From the NCBI GenBank assembly GCA_028285035.1, contig JANQQF010000110.1:1-64000 (forward strand): 64,000 nucleotides of DNA. The letters are read 5' to 3'. This DNA is from Phycisphaerae bacterium. Its GTDB lineage: Bacteria; Chloroflexota; Anaerolineae; 4572-78; J111. Below, piece after piece: positions 35,317-43,279 of this stretch (its first letter is position 1; every line of letters begins with the position of its first letter). The notes beneath the pieces were generated by a model. That model did no database searches. It saw only the letters and a program-made list of their open reading frames with translations, and was not told the origin of the DNA. Both the position numbers and the translations under genes were made by a program.

Positions 35317-36318
35317 TTATTGGGCAATAATGTCTATGCCACCTAGCTGGGCCATACGTCTAATTCGAGTGATACATTCGGGAAGATCGGTCAATGGGAT
35401 CTGGAGTTCGGTCAATAATTCTGAAATCAATTGTGGGCCGTTTAGTTTTGTTAAAATGTTAAAGTCCAATTCGGTTAATGTGAATTCTTTTTCTCCCCAG
35501 ACATACGCCTGCACAACCTCTTGCCAATGGTGTCGGGTGTAATGACGACTGATCCGATATAATTGTGGGGCGACAGTTATCAAACATTCTAACAGGGCCT
35601 CATCAGACAGTTGTTCGAGAAGAGACAAGGTCTGATCTCGTTGGGAGACTGTTTTTGGGTCTTCGCCGAGTGGGTCGAGATGCAACGTATTAAATTTTAG
35701 GGTGAGAATGCTTGTTCCAGCCCCGTTAATACGGTCGTGGTAAATAGAGGAGCCGGGAAAAAGAACTGCATCTCCCGGACGAACATCAACGACGACCGGT
35801 TCCACATCCTTTAATTTGTTTTGGGGCAAATCTGTTTCGTCTAAACTGGTTCGCCAGAAAGCGGCTGTGACAAAGGGGTTTATCATTCTTTCGTGGTCAG
35901 GATACAGAATTAAACGTGAGTCCGGATTAGCATTGATTGGTACGACCATTGTGATTTCGGAGGCTAATCGATCTTTGTGTGGTGGTGGATTGGGATTGAC
36001 CTTTAGTGAGTAGATATTTAAATGACGCTCAGTCAAGGTTAATTGATCAGCCTGACGACCCGTAATTAGGCCAACTGTGGCGAATAACTCTGGTAAAAAT
36101 GTGTCATCATTCGGCAACTCAAATAGAAATTGTTGCTTCTTATTTTTGATTTCCCACTCTTCTAAAACATTTTGTTGTTCGGCTTGAAATGTATCAAGAG
36201 CATTTTGAAGATGACTTAAAAATTCAGGCGATATACCGTTTTTGAATAAAAAATAACTGTCTTGATTGTATACATCCGCTGAAGGCTCTGGGCGGGTTGT
36301 AAACATTGTGGGAGTCAT
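35317..36318 (-). CDS. Fe(II)/2-oxoglutarate oxygenase-like protein
   Basis: 333 residues. A double-stranded beta-helix core is suggested by PPPHKDRLASEITMVVPI (His114, Asp116), SRLILYPD, VRPGDAVLFPGSSIYHDRI (distal His194) and SILTLKFNTL (Lys208 where Arg is common). This is the HxD...H iron pattern of 2OG-dependent oxygenases and related hydroxylases. The C-terminal ~110 residues are helical and resemble a small winged helix (FTLTELDFNILTKLNG), as in some JmjC/PqqD-linked proteins. It lies 24 nt upstream of the adenylation gene and probably tailors its substrate or product. The family call is moderate because overall similarity is by motif. Confidence 0.65.
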   Translation of the reverse strand: MTPTMFTTRPEPSADVYNQDSYFLFKNGISPEFLSHLQNALDTFQAEQQNVLEEWEIKNKKQQFLFELPNDDTFLPELFATVGLITGRQADQLTLTERHLNIYSLKVNPNPPPHKDRLASEITMVVPINANPDSRLILYPDHERMINPFVTAAFWRTSLDETDLPQNKLKDVEPVVVDVRPGDAVLFPGSSIYHDRINGAGTSILTLKFNTLHLDPLGEDPKTVSQRDQTLSLLEQLSDEALLECLITVAPQLYRISRHYTRHHWQEVVQAYVWGEKEFTLTELDFNILTKLNGPQLISELLTELQIPLTDLPECITRIRRMAQLGGIDIIAQ

Positions 36319-36347
36319 GAAGATAGGCCTCTTTTGAGTAATAATGA

Positions 36348-37403
36348 TCAGAACGGGGGATTGATATTTAACGTATGTGCTAAATCAGTGAGTTGGGCTT
36401 TTGTTTGTGCAGTTAATGTTACCCCCTCCTCTATCTGTTTTTTATAGGTTCGCCAGCGAGTTTCACCAGGGACTAAGATTTCCTCAACTCCTTCACGTAA
36501 TTTCGCAGCTTTAATAAACGCAATCAACATATCCATACGATCATGATATTGGTCAAGCGGCATCAATGTTTCGATGTTCAAAGCCATAAAAAAGTGGCCA
36601 ATATTCGCGGGTCGATCAAGATTTTTGTAGAAGGAGGCCACCTCTTGAGAAATGGCTGCGCCAGTGATGACACTACTAAAAATTTCGACCATCAATCCCA
36701 AGCAGAAGCCTTTAGCCCCGCCGAATGGTAGAATTGTACCCTGATTGACAGCAACCGGATCAACGATGTCACGCCCATCCTCATCAACTGCTAGGCCTGG
36801 TGGTAAATTTCGATTTTCGGCAATGGCCTGTCTAACAGTTCCCCCGGCGAGTGCGCTTGTTGAAAAATCCACCAAAATCGACTCTTTATTGCGTAGGGGG
36901 GCTCCAAAGGCAAATGGGTTTGTCCCAAACACTGCTGTTGCTCCGCCGTGCGGCGCTACTCGTGGGAATGTGTTTGTCATCATCAGCCCAAGTTGACCCT
37001 GCTGTGCGGCTAATTCGACATAGTAAGCACTGGCTAACGAATGATTACTGTGATGTACACCCACAATGCCAACCCCGTGTTGTTTGGCCAATTCGATGGC
37101 TTTCAACATCGCCAGATGACCTAAATACAAACCAAAGCCGTTGTTTCCGTCGAGCATATAAATCGTATCACTTTTTTTGGTCCACTTTGGCTGACAAGGT
37201 GAGGTCACTAAGCCCGCTTGAAATCGCTTGAGATAGGCCGGAATGCGTAACAAAGCGTGATTACTGCGCCCAATTAACTCGGTCCACATCAGGCCGTGGG
37301 CTAAAATAGTTGTTTCTTCAGCGTCAACACCTACTGCTTCAAGTAAATTTACCACAAATTGGTGAAGCAATTTGTAAGGAATAGGTTGGTTTATATTACT
37401 CAA
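36348..37403 (-). CDS. Ldh_2-family 2-hydroxyacid dehydrogenase (copy A)
   Basis: A 351-residue member of the malate/L-lactate dehydrogenase (Ldh_2, YlbC/ComC) family, which interconverts 2-oxoacids and 2-hydroxyacids with NAD(P)H. Seen are LLRIPAYLKRF, VGIVGVHHSNHSLASAYY with the likely catalytic His, GTNPFAFGAPLRN, and LPFGGAKGFCLGLMVEI. The usual metabolic-family phrase D-A-T-S is replaced by DFSTSALAGGTVRQA, so the substrate may be unusual. The start is a TTG overlapping the RraA-like stop by 8 nt with AAGGA upstream. It is paralogous to the copy at 38206-39255. Confidence 0.88.
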   Translation of the reverse strand: MSNINQPIPYKLLHQFVVNLLEAVGVDAEETTILAHGLMWTELIGRSNHALLRIPAYLKRFQAGLVTSPCQPKWTKKSDTIYMLDGNNGFGLYLGHLAMLKAIELAKQHGVGIVGVHHSNHSLASAYYVELAAQQGQLGLMMTNTFPRVAPHGGATAVFGTNPFAFGAPLRNKESILVDFSTSALAGGTVRQAIAENRNLPPGLAVDEDGRDIVDPVAVNQGTILPFGGAKGFCLGLMVEIFSSVITGAAISQEVASFYKNLDRPANIGHFFMALNIETLMPLDQYHDRMDMLIAFIKAAKLREGVEEILVPGETRWRTYKKQIEEGVTLTAQTKAQLTDLAHTLNINPPF

Positions 37404-38106
37404 TGAAGCTGCATCCTTGACTTTTTAAAAGAGTATCTACCCATTCATTTGAGAAAATACCTTGGCGCACATCGGCGACATAATCTGCTAACTCAGCCTG
37501 TTTACTGATCAATTTGGCTAAAATGTCTTCAGCGAAATCTTTTCGGACGACTGTGATCCCATCCCCATCTGCACAAATGATGTCACCTGGGTTAATGACA
37601 ATGCCACCGCAACTTATTGAAAAGTTGACCTCACCAGGGCCGCGTTGTAACGGGCCGATTGGCGTGGTGCCTCGGGCATAAATTGGCATACCCACCTCTT
37701 TTACTTCTGGTAAATCACGCATCAAGCCATCAATCACAAAGCCAATTGCACCTCGATGTTTAGCTTTTGAGGAGATTAAATCGCCTACAATGCCATTCAT
37801 CGGTGAAGCACCACCGTCAATCACAATAATATCCCCTGGCTGAACAAGATCCAGGGCCTTATGCACCATCAAATTGTCACCTGGAAAGACCTTAACTGTT
37901 AAGGCTGGTCCAACAATGGCCGACTCATTAACTATATTCTTAATGCCACGATCCATCGTATATAGTCGATTCATCATATCAGAGATGTCTGGTGTGGGGA
38001 ATGCCTTGAATTGATCGATTAAAGGTTGAGGTGGTCGGGTAATATGCTTGCGAACTCGAAATCCTGGGCCAGGATTAAGTTTACTTGATTGCAATTTCTT
38101 CGTCAT
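37396..38106 (-). CDS. RraA-like / HMG-aldolase family protein
   Basis: A 236-residue member of the RraA / 4-hydroxy-4-methyl-2-oxoglutarate aldolase superfamily (older annotations call it demethylmenaquinone methyltransferase). The active-site region AIGFVIDGLMRDLPE, with the Arg-Asp pair, and GDIICADGDGITVVRKD, with the metal Asp, are intact. Class II aldolases of this family cleave or form C-C bonds next to pyruvate, and relatives decarboxylate oxaloacetate. It is translationally overlapped with Ldh_2 copy A. This supports joint handling of a 2-oxo or 2-hydroxy diacid. Confidence 0.88.
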   Translation of the reverse strand: MTKKLQSSKLNPGPGFRVRKHITRPPQPLIDQFKAFPTPDISDMMNRLYTMDRGIKNIVNESAIVGPALTVKVFPGDNLMVHKALDLVQPGDIIVIDGGASPMNGIVGDLISSKAKHRGAIGFVIDGLMRDLPEVKEVGMPIYARGTTPIGPLQRGPGEVNFSISCGGIVINPGDIICADGDGITVVRKDFAEDILAKLISKQAELADYVADVRQGIFSNEWVDTLLKSQGCSFIE

Positions 38107-38205
38107 GTTTTATGTCCCTTACAAAAATTATACCTACAAAATTATAACAGGTCTGAAGTTGCGTGATAATCACCTTTTCTGGTTATGTTTATTGCCTATG
38201 CTTCC

Positions 38206-39255
38206 TTACCAAGGTGCTTCAACCTGGGTTGCTTGGGCTAATTCTGTTAGAGCTTCAACCGTTTTGCTATCTAACTTGATACCAAGCTCAAAATTTCTTT
38301 TATAGTTGCGCCATCTTGTTTCGCCTGGAAGCAATATTTCCGCAACATTATGACCTAGTTTAGCCTGTTTGATAAAGTCTATCAATAGGTCAATGCGGTC
38401 AAAATAGGCGTCCAACGGCAATAGTGTTGCTATGTCAATCGCCATAAAGAAGTGACCAATGTTTGCCGGACGGGAAAAGTCTTTATGAAGTGAGGCGATT
38501 TGGTGGGAAATGGCTGCGCCTGTTAAGACACCGCTGAGAATCTCAATCATTAGCCCCAGACAGTATCCTTTAGCTCCACCGAAGGGAAGCATAACAGCGC
38601 CAACAGCTTTATGCGGATCAGTAATATCATTGCCGGCCTCATCAATTACAAGGCCAGGTGGAATAGGTCGATTTTCTTTAGCGGCTTGCATAATCTCAGA
38701 GCCAGCGCTAGCCCCAGTTGAGAAATCAACTAAGATCGGCGGTTGATCACGAACAGGAGCTGCAAAGGCAAAAGGATTAGTACCAAGCACTGCTGAAATG
38801 GCTCCCGGGGGGGCAACATGTGGTACGGAGTTGCTAACCGCTAACCCCAATAGATTCTGTTGAGCTGCTAAATTAACGTAATAAGCCCCTGCCCCAAAGT
38901 GATTGCTGTGGCGTACCCCGACAATGCCGACACCATGGTGTTGAGCGATCTCGATCGCTTTTGACATTGCAACATGGCCCAAATAATGGCCGAAACCGTT
39001 TTGTCCATCAATAAGCCAAGTCGTATCAGATTTTTTGAAAAATTCAGGATGGCACGGTGATTGAATTAAGTTCTTATCAAGTCGTTTGATATACGCAGCC
39101 AGTCGCCCAACCCCTTGCGGGTGACGACCAATGAGATCAAACCAAATGAAAATTTTAGCTATGATATCTGCTTCATCAGATGAGACGCCGTTTGCCAGGA
39201 GAAGTTTCTCGATAAATTGCGTTAGATTGGCTTCACTAATTTGTGTTGCTTCCAT
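38206..39255 (-). CDS. Ldh_2-family 2-hydroxyacid dehydrogenase (copy B)
   Basis: A 349-residue paralogue of the 36348 gene with the same motif order: GVGRLAAYIKRL, VGIVGVRHSNHFGAGAYY, GTNPFAFAAPVRD, DFSTGASAGSEIMQAA and LPFGGAKGYCLGLMIEI. The two copies differ at the segment after SNH (FGAG versus SLAS) and at HPQGVGR versus SNHALLR near the active-site Arg, so they may act on different substrates or opposite directions. It starts at an ATG. Two such enzymes within one locus, flanking an RraA-like gene, are unusual. Confidence 0.88.
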   Translation of the reverse strand: MEATQISEANLTQFIEKLLLANGVSSDEADIIAKIFIWFDLIGRHPQGVGRLAAYIKRLDKNLIQSPCHPEFFKKSDTTWLIDGQNGFGHYLGHVAMSKAIEIAQHHGVGIVGVRHSNHFGAGAYYVNLAAQQNLLGLAVSNSVPHVAPPGAISAVLGTNPFAFAAPVRDQPPILVDFSTGASAGSEIMQAAKENRPIPPGLVIDEAGNDITDPHKAVGAVMLPFGGAKGYCLGLMIEILSGVLTGAAISHQIASLHKDFSRPANIGHFFMAIDIATLLPLDAYFDRIDLLIDFIKQAKLGHNVAEILLPGETRWRNYKRNFELGIKLDSKTVEALTELAQATQVEAPW

Positions 39256-39267
39256 TGAATATACTCA

Positions 39268-39294
39268 CATATTGAAAATTGATTATCGATTACG
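39268..39294. repeat. Heptanucleotide repeat over a stop codon
   Basis: Units CATATTG, AAAATTG and ATTATCG follow each other at 7-nt spacing and run through the stop codon of the membrane-protein gene at 39283. It is degenerate and short. Confidence 0.4.
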
Positions 39295-39867
39295 TTGAGC
39301 GATTTTCATCTCAACCTGATCAAATATTTCATAGGGTTCCATGGTGCTGGTACTAAAGTGCCCTAAATTTTTTGCTTCATCGCTTTGAACCACATAAATG
39401 GTTGTGTTTGTATAAGCATATTCGTGAGTCAGATTGATACGCGATTCTGTTCGCATCACGAGAACATAGTCAGGCTTAATTGAGTTAGGTAATTTCTGTT
39501 TGATCTGTTTGACCAACACTTCTACACCTGAATTGGTTGGAAAAACTTGTAAATATTGAATAAGTTTTGAATTTCTGATTAAGATTTTTCGATCTAAATC
39601 CTCTGTTTGCCCATCTTGGAAGAGGACAACCCGGTTTGTTTGTACAATTGGCCCAATCTCCAACTCCGACAACGATGCATCTCCCTTAATCAAGAAAACA
39701 TTGATACTGATGTCTCGTGGATGGGTACTAGCATACATTCCCCAGCCAGACAATTTCCACGAATTAAGTCCAGTGAAACTTGACAGGCCAATATGAATAA
39801 GCGGCCAAATTAATAAAATTGTAATCAATGATAGTGTGAACTTATACCGTAGCTTATCAAGTGGCAT
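39283..39867 (-). CDS. Small membrane-anchored protein, partner of HTTM-like protein
   Basis: A 194-residue protein with one N-terminal membrane helix (FTLSLITILLIWPLIHIGLS) followed by a mostly outside domain of about 150 residues rich in beta strands. I do not recognise a family. It starts 13 nt after the stop of the HTTM-like gene, so the two are probably co-translated and may form a complex; small partners of this type often accompany HTTM proteins. A repeat block covers its stop codon. Confidence 0.7.
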   Translation of the reverse strand: MPLDKLRYKFTLSLITILLIWPLIHIGLSSFTGLNSWKLSGWGMYASTHPRDISINVFLIKGDASLSELEIGPIVQTNRVVLFQDGQTEDLDRKILIRNSKLIQYLQVFPTNSGVEVLVKQIKQKLPNSIKPDYVLVMRTESRINLTHEYAYTNTTIYVVQSDEAKNLGHFSTSTMEPYEIFDQVEMKIAQRNR

Positions 39868-39880
39868 ATTCTATCAACCT

Positions 39881-40843
39881 TTAGAACTCCCAAACTGGAA
39901 TTCCAGCAAAGTAAACAAAGAATGACCAAGAGAGATGTGCGAATAAAAGAATTGCGTAATTACGAATTGGTTTGTTAGGGAAGAATAGTAGCATACATCC
40001 CCAGGCGACGAGGAGGAACTCTATTTCCCAAGACATCATAGCAATGGCTGTTGTCATGACAAACATCAGCCATAAACCAAGATTGCGTGTCGATCGAATC
40101 AGAACTAAAGGTGGAACAATAATTTCGCTGATGACCGTGATCCAACCTAGTACAACTGCAAAAATGAAAAACCAATTTGGAAAGACAATGGGAACACGCC
40201 CCATCTCTGCAACAAATTGTGATTGCAAATCTACAACAGGAAGGTTGAATAAGTTAGCCCCGATAGGCACGAGCATTTGTAGTGTTGCTGGCAAACCATC
40301 ACCTTTTACATTGTAGAGCATTGTGGCAACGTATTCGCCATCTAACCAGAACCCATGAATGGCTTTATGAAGACCAGCATAAAAATATATTGACAATAAT
40401 AGAAGTTGAATTAAATAGTAGGCTGAGCCATTTTGTATGTCTCCCGTAGTTGGGTTCTGACGATTAGGCCAGAGAAGAAGGATGATTAACAGATAAAGCT
40501 CTACAAAATAATGATTTCCGGTATCAGGAAACCCTACAACTACCATCATCAACTGAAAGCCTAAAAGAACAATAAGTCCCAAATAATAGTAGCGACGATG
40601 GAGGGTGATGAATGCGGCTGTAAGCGTGGCACCTTGGATGGCGAGAATGAGCCAATCAGGCGCAGAGGTGAGGTAAAGGTCTAAACTGCGCGTAAACATA
40701 TGAAACGCGATGTAGACTCGAAAAGCCCAAACGAGGTTTGCTGATATAGATCCAGTAAAATCTTCTTTGATAATCGTGGGGAGGCTGTGCCAAATTTGTT
40801 TAATATGCAGTCTCTGAGGCGGTGCTGTTGAGATAGATGTCAT
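39881..40843 (-). CDS. HTTM-like polytopic membrane protein
   Basis: A 320-residue protein with about eight predicted membrane helices. The segments IYFYAGLHKAIHGFWLDGEYV and FVELYLLIILLLWPNRQ resemble the HTTM (horizontally transferred transmembrane) domain related to vitamin K-dependent gamma-carboxylase. The AGLxKxxxxWLxG-like core is characteristic. Lys and His residues in this core are those implicated in the carboxylase family. The bacterial function is unknown in most cases. Its place between the dehydrogenase genes and the PPTase suggests a role in the cluster, such as a membrane step or export. Confidence 0.72.
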   Translation of the reverse strand: MTSISTAPPQRLHIKQIWHSLPTIIKEDFTGSISANLVWAFRVYIAFHMFTRSLDLYLTSAPDWLILAIQGATLTAAFITLHRRYYYLGLIVLLGFQLMMVVVGFPDTGNHYFVELYLLIILLLWPNRQNPTTGDIQNGSAYYLIQLLLLSIYFYAGLHKAIHGFWLDGEYVATMLYNVKGDGLPATLQMLVPIGANLFNLPVVDLQSQFVAEMGRVPIVFPNWFFIFAVVLGWITVISEIIVPPLVLIRSTRNLGLWLMFVMTTAIAMMSWEIEFLLVAWGCMLLFFPNKPIRNYAILLFAHLSWSFFVYFAGIPVWEF

Positions 40844-40930
40844 TTGATAGAAATAGTTTTCTCGATAAGGTTATTAATTTTGATAAACTATAACATAAAA
40901 TAGTTTGAAATCGGTTTGATAGAGAATAGC

Positions 40931-41671
40931 CTATTGGGACCAGAGCCACTGGCTAAAAGAGAGGTCTTGCCCTTCCACAATGATCGCGCCAATGTAATCG
41001 ACTCTTGGGTCGAGATGATGAAGCGCCCAGCGAGCCACTTCTTGGGGAGCATCGCGAACGTGTAGTAATGCGGCGTTATCCCCAGGCTTGAGGGAAACTT
41101 GGAAGGCATCTAATGGATAAGACAGGCCATCACCAATCGCTTTGATGTAAGCTTCTTTACGGGTCCAACAATTGAAAAAGGCTTCATCACGCTTTGCCTC
41201 TGGAACCGATAGAAAAACCTCATACTCTGGTGCGGAGAAAAAACGTTTGGCAATTTGTGCCCCGTCAGGCATTGGACGTAACTTCTCAACATCAATACCC
41301 AGTTCTCGTTGCTGGCTAAAGGCATAGAGGGCTACATTGCCTGAATGGGAAAGGTTGAAATTGAGCGTCGTAGCTTCGTGTGGAAATTCGATAAAGGGCT
41401 TGCCGTGGCTTTTGTATGAAAATCGAATCGACGACGGATTTACCTGCAGATAACGGCTGAGAATTTGCCGCAGCACCCCACGCCCGACAATAAAGTGCTT
41501 GCGATCCTTTTCAAAGTGAAACCGTTTAGCCCGAGCTAACTCATCGGCTGTCAGATGTTGTCGTAGCTCATTGATGATGGCCAGGGGCTGCCCTAACTCA
41601 ACCTGCCAAATATGGACCTCGTTCTCTCCTAAGTTGAGCGAGGCTGGGGCTTGATGCCAAGTTTCAGCCAT
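40931..41671 (-). CDS. 4'-phosphopantetheinyl transferase, Sfp type
   Basis: Transfers the phosphopantetheine arm of coenzyme A to a carrier-protein Ser. The 246 residues are the usual Sfp-type length. Motifs are FNLSHSGNVALYAF, GIDVEKLRP (residues 125-133, metal Asp and Glu) and FFNCWTRKEAYIKAIGDGL (Glu and Lys of the active site). It could activate the carrier domain of the adenylation protein 5.6 kb away. Its start overlaps the pgl stop by one base (TAATG), so it is coupled to pgl. It may also be the cell's general PPTase; no acpS-type gene is in this window. Confidence 0.93.
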   Translation of the reverse strand: MAETWHQAPASLNLGENEVHIWQVELGQPLAIINELRQHLTADELARAKRFHFEKDRKHFIVGRGVLRQILSRYLQVNPSSIRFSYKSHGKPFIEFPHEATTLNFNLSHSGNVALYAFSQQRELGIDVEKLRPMPDGAQIAKRFFSAPEYEVFLSVPEAKRDEAFFNCWTRKEAYIKAIGDGLSYPLDAFQVSLKPGDNAALLHVRDAPQEVARWALHHLDPRVDYIGAIIVEGQDLSFSQWLWSQ

Positions 41672-42414
41672 TAGGAATCTACCGATACCCTTTCAGCCGC
41701 AGCAGTATCAACAAACCAAATTAGCTCACCATCGGTAGGTTGGATATGTCCCACAGGGAGTACTTGATCTACCTCCCCGGTCTGAAATACCTGTTCTAGG
41801 GCTTCAGCTTTGCCTGATCCGGTCGTGATAAAGGCGACCTGATGCGCCTTATTAATCAAAGGGAGTGTTAGCGTGATGCGTTCGGGTGGCGGCTTGGGCG
41901 AATCGAAAATTGGGGCGACCCAAAGCTCCGTTTCATTCAACAATGGATGATTAGGAAACAATGAAGCGGTGTGTCCATCCTCACCCATTCCCAGCAGAAT
42001 CAAATCGAAACGAGGCATTTGTCCAGCAGTCGGTTGAAAAACTTGGGCTAATTTGGCTTGATAGGCTTTGGCTGCTTCCGTTGTATTGAGTGAGGCATCT
42101 AAAGGATAAATTTGATGTGGTGGAATGGTTACCGTCCCCAAGAAGTGCTCCTGGGCCGAGCGAAAATTACTGTCAGGATGATCCAACGGCACCATTCGCT
42201 CATCTGCCCAAAAGACGTGCCAGGCTGACCAATCGATTGATGGTTCACTCGCCAATCCGGTCAATAGTTTTGGCATCGATCCCCCCGAAAGCGCGATGGT
42301 AAATTTTCCCTGTTGATTGATGGCCTTGGCTGAAATTTGAGCAATAAATTGAATGACTTGCTCAGAAAGCGTTGTCTTGCTTGGAAAAACTCGCAGCTTT
42401 TGACTTGATGGCAT
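41671..42414 (-). CDS. pgl: 6-phosphogluconolactonase
   Basis: Hydrolyses 6-phosphogluconolactone in the oxidative pentose phosphate pathway. A 247-residue SugarP_isomerase-fold enzyme with FTIALSGGSMPKLL, FWADERMVPLDHPDSNF and LLGMGEDGHTASLFPNHPLL, the standard motif set. It is the first gene of the minus-strand series; its promoter should lie in 42415-42595. Its coupling to a PPTase gene is probably incidental, or links NADPH supply to the cluster. Confidence 0.95.
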   Translation of the reverse strand: MPSSQKLRVFPSKTTLSEQVIQFIAQISAKAINQQGKFTIALSGGSMPKLLTGLASEPSIDWSAWHVFWADERMVPLDHPDSNFRSAQEHFLGTVTIPPHQIYPLDASLNTTEAAKAYQAKLAQVFQPTAGQMPRFDLILLGMGEDGHTASLFPNHPLLNETELWVAPIFDSPKPPPERITLTLPLINKAHQVAFITTGSGKAEALEQVFQTGEVDQVLPVGHIQPTDGELIWFVDTAAAERVSVDS

Positions 42415-42595
42415 CTCAAACTCCGTCTGTTAAGAGGGGCACGGTTCAAAAAGAGCAAAACTTGTGACACCTTAAAGTTTACATATACCCAACTTAACGT
42501 CAAGCTCAAAATTTTTGAGATAGAGAACATTTGTTCTTTTGTTAAAAGTGAGTTAAAATCAGGCCTATAGTTGACTTCAGTGAAAGGTGAAAATT

Positions 42596-43279
42596 ATGCT
42601 CAAATCTTCTCTAAATGTGTTGAATGATACTGATTTGTTCGCTATGTTTGAACACATCAATCAAAGTGATGTATCACTTCAGGTAGTCCAAACCTATGCT
42701 GAGTTAATGTCACATTTGTATTGGAAGGAGAAAAATCTTTCACTGAGCTGTAAAGTGGCCATGGCTGGTATTCAATACGGCCTTAGCCTAGCCACAGTCA
42801 GTTCCAATCCTGATGAGGCGTATAAGATAAAGAGTGTGGCCAAAAGGATGGCGTATGACTTGGCCTCGTTTACTTGGCCGGGGTGGAATGAGGCTGATAT
42901 TGTAATTACCTCGGCTGATTTGGAGGTTGGGCTTGAAGCGGCGCAAGCCAATCTGCGCTGGGCCAAGTCTCTGAACAAAGGGCCTTTGCCTGTTTCACGA
43001 GCCTATTGGATGCTGGGTGCTCACTATTTGGCTGTTAAGCATTATGATCAGGCGGCTGACTGTTTCAAACAGGCAGAACAATCGGCTGTTGTCGCAGAGA
43101 AGCTTGATGATCAGGTTTTAGCGCAAGGTTACCTTGTCCTCACGATGGTATTAGCCACACCAGAGTATCCTGCTTCAACACAATTTGACGAGATCAAACA
43201 ACAGTTAGCCGAGTTTGAGCAAGGCGAATTTTATATTAGTCAGCTAGAGACAGCCTTCAAAGTGTTCTCAAGTCAATAA
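42596..43279 (+). CDS. Helical TPR-like protein, function unknown
   Basis: A 227-residue, probably cytosolic all-helical protein. AAGGTG lies 6 nt before the ATG at 42596. TPR-type pairs are visible in the C-terminal half, for example [31 protein letters not shown], followed by a similar helix pair. I do not recognise the N-terminal half. It overlaps the convergent YyaL-type gene by 12 nt, so both ends are coding. Confidence 0.65.
   Translation: MLKSSLNVLNDTDLFAMFEHINQSDVSLQVVQTYAELMSHLYWKEKNLSLSCKVAMAGIQYGLSLATVSSNPDEAYKIKSVAKRMAYDLASFTWPGWNEADIVITSADLEVGLEAAQANLRWAKSLNKGPLPVSRAYWMLGAHYLAVKHYDQAADCFKQAEQSAVVAEKLDDQVLAQGYLVLTMVLATPEYPASTQFDEIKQQLAEFEQGEFYISQLETAFKVFSSQ

Noticed and set aside
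40931..41671. Holo-ACP synthase (AcpS)
   Set aside because: Length and the GIDVE plus WTRKEAYIKA motifs are those of the longer Sfp-type enzymes.
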